A DNA stretch of 17,699 bases. It comes from an uncultured Oscillospiraceae bacterium (GTDB lineage: Bacteria > Bacillota > Clostridia > Oscillospirales > Ruminococcaceae). The notes beneath the pieces are model-generated. The model was not told the DNA's origin. It worked only from the letters and a program-made list of their open reading frames with translations, and did not search any database. The stretch lies in NCBI GenBank assembly GCA_910586535.1, contig CAJUHS010000033.1:1-17699 (forward strand), given 5' to 3'. Shown one piece after another: positions 12,156 to 17,699 of the stretch; positions within the stretch are counted from its first letter, which is position 1, and every line of letters starts with the position of its first letter. The translations under genes were made by a program, and so were the position numbers.

Positions 12156-13403
12156 ATGACTGATAATACTTTTAGAGAAATTGTAAGAGCGGTGCTTGTG
12201 TCCGCAGATACCGGAGAATTTGACGCGGAGCGTTCCCTTGACGAGCTTGAGGAGCTTTCCCGCACCGCAGGGGTGGAGGTAGCCGCCCGCGTTACCCAGA
12301 AGCGTCCCGCTCAGGACAGCGCCACCGTGATAGGTTCGGGCCGTCTCGAACAGCTTGCGGAAGAAGCGGAGGCTCTCGATGTGAACCTGATAATCTTCGA
12401 CTGCGAGCTTACTGCCAACCAGACCCGAAACATTGAAAAAATTCTCGATATCCGCGTTATCGACCGCACTACCCTTATACTGGACATTTTCGCGGGACGT
12501 GCCGTTACCAAAGAGGGACGATTACAGGTTGAGCTTGCCCAGCAGAAATACCGTCTGCCGCGACTGGCGGGAAAGGGTGTGGAGCTGTCCCGTCTGGGCG
12601 GAGGAATAGGAACAAGAGGCCCCGGCGAATCAAAGCTGGAAACAGACAAGCGGCATATACGCCGCCGCATAGAGGCTCTCGAGGCTGAACTAAAGGAGCT
12701 TGAACGCCGCCGTGAACTTCACCGCGCCCGCCGCAAAAAAGACAACGTTCTGTCCGCGGCAATAGTGGGATATACCAACGTGGGGAAGTCCACTCTTCTC
12801 AACGCTCTCACCGATGCGGGAGTACTTGCGGAAAACAAGCTTTTCGCCACACTGGATATAACCTCCCGCGCCATTGAGCTTCCCGACGGCAGAAGCGTGC
12901 TGCTTATCGACACAGTAGGACTTATACGCCGACTTCCTCATAATCTTGTGGAAGCCTTTAAGAGTACTCTCGAAGAAGCGGCAGCTGCGGACATCATAAT
13001 CAATCTTATCGACATCAGCGCCGAGGACGGATACGAGCAGGCTCAGGTCACGGCGGAGCTTCTTGAAGAGCTGGGCTGCGGTGATATCCCGCGGATAGAT
13101 GTGCTCAACAAGTGCGATATGCTTCCCGAGTCGGAGAATATCAGGTGCGACGGGCGTACCGTCAAAATTTCCGCAAAGCAGAAAAAGGGCTTTGACGAGC
13201 TTCTTAACTGCATTGCGCGGAATCTTCCCGAAACGTCGGTGCGGGGAAAATTTGTTATCCCTTACGACAAGACGGGTATACTGAACACTATCAGAATCGA
13301 CGGCAAGATCCTCTCCGAGGAGTATCTTCCCGAGGGAACTCTTATCGACGCAATTGTGGATAAAAAGGTGCTTCACATGGCGGAGGGCTACAGGGCAACC
13401 TAA
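12156..13403 (+). CDS. hflX: ribosome-associated GTPase HflX
   Basis: The 415-residue cytoplasmic GTPase is HflX, which splits stalled or hibernating 70S ribosomes. The N-terminal HflX domain contains VIGSGRLEQL, and a linker holds GGGIGTRGPGESKLETDKR before a coiled-coil stretch. G motifs are clear: G1 GYTNVGKST (205-213), G3 DTVG (252-255) and G4 NKCD (318-321). A G5-like SAK follows at the start of SAKQKKGFDEL. DTVGLIRRLPH is the usual HflX switch region. ATG 12156 is preceded by AAGGAGG at a 9-base gap. The gene is driven through the attenuator described above. In Listeria and mycobacteria hflX has been linked to macrolide or lincosamide tolerance (from memory), which would suit an antibiotic-sensing leader. 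It converges on prmC across a shared terminator. Confidence 0.95.
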   Translation: MTDNTFREIVRAVLVSADTGEFDAERSLDELEELSRTAGVEVAARVTQKRPAQDSATVIGSGRLEQLAEEAEALDVNLIIFDCELTANQTRNIEKILDIRVIDRTTLILDIFAGRAVTKEGRLQVELAQQKYRLPRLAGKGVELSRLGGGIGTRGPGESKLETDKRHIRRRIEALEAELKELERRRELHRARRKKDNVLSAAIVGYTNVGKSTLLNALTDAGVLAENKLFATLDITSRAIELPDGRSVLLIDTVGLIRRLPHNLVEAFKSTLEEAAAADIIINLIDISAEDGYEQAQVTAELLEELGCGDIPRIDVLNKCDMLPESENIRCDGRTVKISAKQKKGFDELLNCIARNLPETSVRGKFVIPYDKTGILNTIRIDGKILSEEYLPEGTLIDAIVDKKVLHMAEGYRAT

Positions 13404-13441
13404 GCTTAAACTAAGCCAACCTAAGCCAAATTAAGCTAAAT
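13401..13441 (+). repeat. four degenerate 10-11 bp tandem repeats
   Basis: TAAGCTTAAAC, TAAGCCAACC, TAAGCCAAAT and TAAGCTAAAT follow one another. The TAA of the first unit is the hflX stop codon. The last unit abuts the terminator hairpin. This is probably replication-slippage sequence with no clear role. Confidence 0.7.
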
Positions 13442-13475
13442 AAAAAAGGACGGTTAATATCAGCCGTCCTTTTTT
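13442..13475. terminator. bidirectional terminator between hflX and prmC
   Basis: AGGACGG (13447-13453) pairs with CCGTCCT (13464-13470). An A run (13442-13447) flanks the left and a T run (13470-13475) the right, so it can work on both strands. The prmC stop codon lies in the loop at 13460-13462. Confidence 0.85.
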
Positions 13476-14344
13476 ATGCCCGTGATCACCCTGTCCCTGC
13501 CGGCGTAATCACGATAAACAGAAATGTTTTCGTATCCGCTTTTCTCCAGAATATCCCTTACCGCTTCAGCTTGTTCAAAGCCAATCTCAAAGGCGATAAG
13601 CCCTCCGTCCTTAAGGATTTCCCGCCAGAGACAGGATATCACCCTATAGAACTTCAAACCGTCCGCGCCGCCGCGGAGAGCTGCTTCGGGTTCTCGCCGC
13701 ACCTCACGGGAAAGCTCGTTCATCTCCTTGTCGGTAATATAGGGAGGGTTTGAGACTATGCAGTCTATCTTCCTAAGCTCGCCGATATCGTCGGGGTCGG
13801 CAAAGTTTTCAAGAAGCCTGCCGTCGGTAACGTCTCCTTTCAGTACTTTAACGTCCGCGCCGTGGCGGAAAATATTTTTGGTCAGGTAGGGCATTGCTTC
13901 CGAGGACAGCTCCACGGCGTGAACGGCTGCGTCCGGCAGTTCCTTTTTAAGGGTAACTGCAATACAGCCGCTGCCGCTGCAAAGGTCGCAAATTTCGGGA
14001 GAACCGCTGCCCTCCGCTTTAAAGTGCTCCAGTACTTTTTCAACAAGGACTTCCGTGTCGGGACGGGGTATCAAAACTCCCTCACCCACATAAAAGGGTC
14101 TGCCAAAAAATTCCCACTCGCCTAGAATATACTGTAAGGGCGTGCCGCCGCAGCGTTTTTCCACCGCAAGCATAAGCTTGTCCGCATCAGGTTCGGGGAC
14201 TTCCGTATCTCCGCGCAGAACAAGGTCTGTCTTGTCCGCGTTTAAAATATCCTCAAAAAGGCAGTCGGTATCGAAGCCGCTGTCCTCGATTCCCGCGGCG
14301 GAGAGCATATTCACCGTAAGCTCTCGAAGCTCTTTCAAAGTCAT
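13460..14344 (-). CDS. prmC: release factor glutamine-N5 methyltransferase
   Basis: The 294-residue SAM-dependent enzyme methylates the glutamine of the GGQ motif in RF1 and RF2, speeding peptide release. Residues 1-75 form the helical release-factor-binding domain. IPRPDTE (92-98) is the family signature before the Rossmann fold, DLCSGSGCIAV (120-130) is the SAM loop, and NPPY (199-202) is the catalytic motif that binds the target glutamine. ATG 14344 has AAGGA 7 bases upstream; longer in-frame readings run into the promoter. In many Firmicutes prmC follows prfA; here it stands alone with its own promoter, convergent with hflX. The length is normal for the family (about 280-300). Confidence 0.95.
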   Translation of the reverse strand: MTLKELRELTVNMLSAAGIEDSGFDTDCLFEDILNADKTDLVLRGDTEVPEPDADKLMLAVEKRCGGTPLQYILGEWEFFGRPFYVGEGVLIPRPDTEVLVEKVLEHFKAEGSGSPEICDLCSGSGCIAVTLKKELPDAAVHAVELSSEAMPYLTKNIFRHGADVKVLKGDVTDGRLLENFADPDDIGELRKIDCIVSNPPYITDKEMNELSREVRREPEAALRGGADGLKFYRVISCLWREILKDGGLIAFEIGFEQAEAVRDILEKSGYENISVYRDYAGRDRVITGIKKDG

Positions 14345-14378
14345 AACAATATCCTTTCTGAGGTAATGAGATAGGAGT

Positions 14379-14407
14379 ATTATATCACAAACAGCGAAAA
14401 AAATCAA
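14379..14407 (-). promoter_or_regulatory. promoter of prmC
   Basis: On the minus strand TTGATT (14407-14402) is followed after 17 bases by TATAAT (14384-14379), with TGA directly upstream as an extended -10. It lies 35 bases before the ATG at 14344 and supports the shorter prmC reading frame. Confidence 0.7.
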
Positions 14408-14432
14408 GGAAAAGCATACTCACGGAGATCAA

Positions 14433-14488
14433 TTTACAGTATAAAAACCGTCGCTGGCTTAAACAGATATTTATAATACTTACTGTAA
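14433..14488. repeat. 9-bp inverted repeat TTTACAGTA/TACTGTAAA
   Basis: TTTACAGTA (14433-14441) and TACTGTAAA (14480-14488) are perfect reverse complements 38 bases apart. The shared core TACAGTA matches the repeats in the HTH-gene promoter at 1302-1321. Their spacing could serve a looping regulator; this is inference. Confidence 0.4.
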
Positions 14489-14492
14489 AGCA

Positions 14493-14607
14493 GTTTTCCA
14501 CATATCTATATAGTCAAAAACGTTTACGTGCCTGATTTTTACACCTTTTCCACCGAGTTTTCCACATTATTTTATAATTGTCCGTAGTTTTAACATGGTT
14601 TTCCACC
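14493..14607 (+). promoter_or_regulatory. cluster of four DnaA-box-like TTTTCCAC(A/C) sites
   Basis: TTTTCCACA occurs at 14493-14501 and 14558-14566, and TTTTCCACC at 14546-14554 and 14599-14607, all on the same strand in AT-rich DNA. The first form differs by one base from the DnaA box TTATCCACA. No dnaA, dnaN or other origin gene is nearby, so an origin is unlikely. A DnaA-binding reservoir or a binding array for another regulator are the options. The rest of the 14345-14714 gap holds the prmC promoter, the inverted repeat above and a possible weak -10 (TATACT at 14649) for the small gene. Confidence 0.4.
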
Positions 14608-14714
14608 GAAATACTATTACATTTGGTATAAAAAATCCCGCAGCTGCCTATACTAAAAGAAATATGAACGTTGAAAACCGGTTAAAAACGCTGTGAAAGG
14701 AAAGGTTTTCCTTT

Positions 14715-14975
14715 ATGATAAAGGGAGTAAATAAAAGGGTGGTCGAAATAACGAGCACCGATCACGAGTATTTTGAAAAGGCTGTTCTTTATGTTAAATC
14801 CGACAAAAGCGATGTTCCAGCAGAAAGGCTGGGAGAAGAGGCCCGGATGTATCTGGGAAAGATAGTTCCCGTGGGAAGAAGACGGGAGATACCGCTTGTG
14901 TTTAAGCTGGCGGCGGCTTCGGTGATGCTGGTGCTTATACTGCTGGTGATCTTTCTTGCCGTGTGCGTGTTTTAG
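14715..14975 (+). CDS. small tail-anchored membrane protein, unknown function
   Basis: The 86-residue protein has a hydrophilic, charged N-terminal part (1-60, with EITSTDHEYFEKAVLYVKSD and a basic GRRRE just before the membrane) and one hydrophobic helix at 61-86 that ends at the C-terminus. The basic cluster at the cytoplasmic edge predicts an N-in orientation, so the soluble part stays in the cell. ATG 14715 is preceded by GAAAGGAAAGG at a suitable distance. I recall similar small proteins in Clostridia beginning with a comparable 'KGV.K.VIE' segment, without known function. It stands between the DnaA-box-like cluster and the GH2 promoter and shows no obvious terminator. Confidence 0.75.
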   Translation: MIKGVNKRVVEITSTDHEYFEKAVLYVKSDKSDVPAERLGEEARMYLGKIVPVGRRREIPLVFKLAAASVMLVLILLVIFLAVCVF

Positions 14976-15057
14976 CAAACTGTTCCGGTCTGAATAATGA
15001 AAGAAATCGTCCGCAAAAATTCACATAAAATTGATTTTTACCTTTAGAAATATTTGG

Positions 15058-15086
15058 TTGTAATCTAATAAAATATGTGCTATAAT
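15058..15086 (+). promoter_or_regulatory. promoter of the GH2 gene
   Basis: TTGTAA (15058-15063), 17 bases, then TATAAT (15081-15086) with TGC as an extended -10. A short palindrome CAGTACTG (15096-15103) sits at about the +4 to +11 region and might be an operator (inference). Confidence 0.7.
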
Positions 15087-15144
15087 GTTTCATAACAGTA
15101 CTGCTCTTATATGTATAATTATTTGCAGAAAGGAATGCAGCATT

Positions 15145-17699
15145 ATGGTAGAAAAGATCAATCTTGCGGGATCGTCATGGGACTTTGCTCTCCGCTCAAA
15201 GGAGGAGGGTATGCCGGATATTTCGGACATTGGCTTTGCAGATACGATAACGCTTCCGTCTACAGTTCAGCAGATGAAAAAGCCGCCTGTTACCAAAGAA
15301 CGCAGCGACGGTTTTCTTACCGACCCGTACCGATTTGAGGGGTACGCCTTTTACCGCAGAACGGTAACCGTCTCGCCTCAAAAGCCCGGCTGCGGTGACT
15401 GCGAGGTTTTTCTGTCGCTGGAGCGCACCCGCACTTCGACCGTATGGGTAAACGGAAAAAAAGCGGGTACCTATAACAGCCTTTGCACCGCTCACCGCTA
15501 CAATATAACAAAGCTTGTGCAAAACGGTGAAAATGAAATAATAATCGCGGCGGACAACGTTTCATGCCCTGTTACGGGCGGACATATGACCTCTCAGGAC
15601 ACCCAGACCAACTGGCTGGGTATTACCGGGGAAATATTTATCGAATTTAGGAGCCGTCTCCGCTTTGAAAATATAAGGCTTACCCCCGACGTTACAGCGG
15701 GAACGGTATTCGTAAGCGGAACAATAACAGGCGGGGACAGCATTTCCCTGACTGCCGAGGTAAATGGCTTCAAGCTCAAGGAGACCGTTCTGACCTCCGA
15801 AAACCCGTCCTTTGTGTACGAAATGCCGAACGCGGAGCTTTGGAGCGAGCATAATCCGGTTACCTATACAATGAAAATAGACTTCGGCGGAGATACCGTG
15901 AAAATTCCTTTCGGTATGCGGAAGTTCGAGACACGCGGCACGGACTTTCTGCTTAACGGAGAGAAAATATTTCTGCGCGGCAAGCACGACGGAATGATAT
16001 TCCCCATGACGGGAGCTGCCCCGACCGATACCGAGGGCTGGCTCACGGTCATGAAGACCGCCAGGGAGCACGGTATAAACCATTACCGCTTCCACACCTG
16101 CTGTCCTCCAGACGCTGCTTTCAGAGCCGCCGACGAGCTGGGTATCTATATGGAACCGGAGCTTCCTTTCTGGGGTACTGTTGAGGATGAGATAACCGAG
16201 GGTCAGCAGTACCTTATCGACGAAGGCTTCCGCATTCTGGACGAATTTGCAAACCACCCCTCGTTCTTTGCGATGTCCCTGGGCAACGAGCTTTGGGGCA
16301 GCAAGGAGCGGCTTAACGACATTCTTGGAGGCTACAAGCAGCACGACCCCCGTCCGCTTTATACCCAAGGCTCAAACAACTTTCAGTTCTGGCCCTGCGT
16401 TCTGGAAAACGACGATTTCTTTGTGGGCGTGCGCTTCTCAAAGGAGCGGCTTTTCCGCGGCTCGTACGCCATGTGCGACGCGCCCCTGGGACATATCCAG
16501 ACCGACGCGCCCAACTCCGGCTACACCTATGACGAACATATCCGTCCCGCTTCGGTAAGTACCGAGCAGGGCGGCGGCGGTACTATTGAAATACAGTACG
16601 GCACAGGTGTCAAGACCGTTTCCGTCGGCGACAGCGGCGAATTTATCTCCGCAGTGCCTGTGGTAAGCCACGAAGTAGGACAGTACTTCATGTATCCCGA
16701 CTACGGCGAGATACAAAAGTACACGGGAGTCCTTAAACCTTACAATCTGGAAATATTCCGCGAACGGCTTGAAGAAGCGGGACTATGCAAGCTTGCGGAC
16801 AAATTTTTCCGAGCTTCGGGACGCTTTGCCGCGGAATGCTACAAAAATGAAATAGAAACGGCTCTGCGCTCAAGGGAGCTTTCCGGATTCCAGCTTCTGG
16901 ATATTCAGGACTTTTCGGGACAGGGCACCGCTCTTGTAGGAGTGCTCAACGCTTTTATGGAAAGCAAAGGGATCATAACCTCCGTTGAGTGGAGAAGCTT
17001 CTGCTCCGACAGGGTAATCTTAGGATGTCTGCCGAAGTTTGTTTTCGCAGCGGGGGAAAAGGTCTCCATGCCCGTTAAGCTTTACCAGTACGCCGCAAAA
17101 CCCGATACAAACCCTATTGCCGAAGTGCGTCTTACAGCCGGCGGAGAAACTCTTGCGGAGTACACGGTATCCGCCAACGGCAGCTTTAAATGCGGACTTT
17201 TCGATTTAGGTACGGCCGAGGTAGTCATGCCCGAATGCGCCGAACCGAAAAAAGTGACCCTTACCATAAACTGCAGGGATATCTGCAACAGATACATACT
17301 TTGGGTGTACCCGAAAGTACAAGCGGAAATTCCCGAAAACGCTGCCGTTACAAACGACTGGAACGCCGCAAAAGCCGCTCTTGCGGAAGGCAGAAACGTG
17401 CTTTTCATGCCCTCGGGACTTGACGATACCAATTCGGTGGAGGGCACATACTGCACCGATTTCTGGAACTATCCAATGTTCCGCTCTATATCCGAATCCA
17501 TGAAAAAGCCTGTTCCGGTGGGAACTTTAGGTCTGCTTATAGACAAGGCTCACCCTGCCCTTGCGAAGTTCCCCTCGGAAAGCTATTCAACAGCGCAGTG
17601 GTACGATATAGTTAACCGCTCAAGGACGGTTATTCTGGACAGTCTCGACATAGACCCCATCGTCCGCACCATTGACAACTGCGAGCGAAATCATAAACT
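15145..17699 (+). CDS. glycoside hydrolase family 2 protein (3' end outside window)
   Basis: At least 851 codons are visible and the frame is open to the window end. There is no signal peptide, so the enzyme is cytoplasmic and acts on imported oligosaccharides. Residues about 1-170 form the jelly-roll sugar-binding domain (FYRRTVTV, LERTRTSTVWVNGK), and about 175-275 an immunoglobulin-like domain. From about 280 a TIM barrel follows, with FLLNGEKIFLRGKHDG and HYRFHTCCPPDAAFRAADE. The acid/base is E382 in SLGNELWG and the likely nucleophile is E510 in SHEVGQYFMYPDYGEI. A glycine-rich insert (about 473-500) precedes the nucleophile strand. The C-terminal part is beta-rich. ATG 15145 has GAAAGGA 10 bases upstream. 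The substrate is not determined: beta-galactoside, glucuronide or a pectin-derived unit are all possible. The long reverse-strand open frame at 15562-16368 is a shadow. Confidence 0.9.
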   Translation, partial: MVEKINLAGSSWDFALRSKEEGMPDISDIGFADTITLPSTVQQMKKPPVTKERSDGFLTDPYRFEGYAFYRRTVTVSPQKPGCGDCEVFLSLERTRTSTVWVNGKKAGTYNSLCTAHRYNITKLVQNGENEIIIAADNVSCPVTGGHMTSQDTQTNWLGITGEIFIEFRSRLRFENIRLTPDVTAGTVFVSGTITGGDSISLTAEVNGFKLKETVLTSENPSFVYEMPNAELWSEHNPVTYTMKIDFGGDTVKIPFGMRKFETRGTDFLLNGEKIFLRGKHDGMIFPMTGAAPTDTEGWLTVMKTAREHGINHYRFHTCCPPDAAFRAADELGIYMEPELPFWGTVEDEITEGQQYLIDEGFRILDEFANHPSFFAMSLGNELWGSKERLNDILGGYKQHDPRPLYTQGSNNFQFWPCVLENDDFFVGVRFSKERLFRGSYAMCDAPLGHIQTDAPNSGYTYDEHIRPASVSTEQGGGGTIEIQYGTGVKTVSVGDSGEFISAVPVVSHEVGQYFMYPDYGEIQKYTGVLKPYNLEIFRERLEEAGLCKLADKFFRASGRFAAECYKNEIETALRSRELSGFQLLDIQDFSGQGTALVGVLNAFMESKGIITSVEWRSFCSDRVILGCLPKFVFAAGEKVSMPVKLYQYAAKPDTNPIAEVRLTAGGETLAEYTVSANGSFKCGLFDLGTAEVVMPECAEPKKVTLTINCRDICNRYILWVYPKVQAEIPENAAVTNDWNAAKAALAEGRNVLFMPSGLDDTNSVEGTYCTDFWNYPMFRSISESMKKPVPVGTLGLLIDKAHPALAKFPSESYSTAQWYDIVNRSRTVILDSLDIDPIVRTIDNCERNHK

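Noticed and set aside
12690..13376. Long minus-strand open frame opposite hflX
   Set aside because: The plus strand encodes all HflX G motifs. The reverse frame has no recognisable domain or start signal.
14345..14714. Chromosomal replication origin
   Set aside because: There are DnaA-box-like sites and AT-rich DNA, but no dnaA, dnaN, rpmH, gidA or parAB nearby, and none of the boxes is an exact TTATCCACA.
15562..16368. 268-codon minus-strand open frame opposite the GH2 gene
   Set aside because: It is a shadow of the GH2 coding frame, which carries both catalytic glutamates and a good start site at 15145.

Overview
The window looks like chromosomal DNA of a low-to-mid GC anaerobic Firmicute, most likely a Ruminococcus-like member of the Oscillospiraceae (Clostridia). 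The reasons are strong AGGAGG-type ribosome binding sites with some TTG and GTG starts, extended -10 (TGnTATAAT) vegetative promoters, glycogen phosphorylase plus a cytosolic family 2 glycosidase, and GC-rich intergenic hairpins that I associate from memory with this group. The genus is inferred, not proven. No phage, IS, CRISPR, tRNA or rRNA gene was found.

Layout. Positions 1-577 carry no credible gene. They are packed with short perfect inverted repeats, including two related 29-bp palindromes that differ by compensatory changes. A Cro/CI-type regulator with an alanine-rich tail (578-1273, minus) is divergent from a histidine phosphatase (1495-2124). Next come a five-helix membrane protein overlapping an RluA pseudouridine synthase (2284-4003). 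A clear promoter then starts a probable operon: rlmB, a 938-residue membrane protein, and an O-antigen-ligase-like (Wzy_C) membrane protein (4126-9210), closed by a long hairpin terminator. Glycogen phosphorylase follows alone with its own promoter (9432-11786). hflX (12156-13403) has a 5' leader of about 200 nt and converges on prmC (13460-14344, minus) across a bidirectional terminator. The prmC promoter faces an AT-rich stretch with four same-strand TTTTCCAC(A/C) sites. A small tail-anchored protein and a family 2 glycoside hydrolase, cut by the window end, complete the region.

The two most notable observations are these. (1) The hflX leader holds a complete, previously unlabelled short ORF with its own ribosome binding site (11963-12037). 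Its product begins MYIFVSFN, which resembles the IFV part of macrolide-responsive erm leader peptides. It sits in front of a strong intrinsic terminator (12076-12113), and a segment inside the ORF (11999-12008) can pair with the 5' arm of that terminator. This is the architecture of a ribosome-stalling transcription attenuator controlling a ribosome-rescue GTPase. (2) The 938-residue protein aligns, feature by feature, with a P1B-type cation ATPase (membrane layout, transmembrane proline, nucleotide-domain GN motif, terminal helix pair), but every catalytic signature is missing. It looks like a pseudo-ATPase fused to a roughly 375-residue acidic, probably disordered cytoplasmic segment.

Translation-related functions dominate: two rRNA modification enzymes, a release-factor methyltransferase and a ribosome-splitting GTPase. 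Carbohydrate functions (glycogen breakdown, GH2) make up most of the rest.
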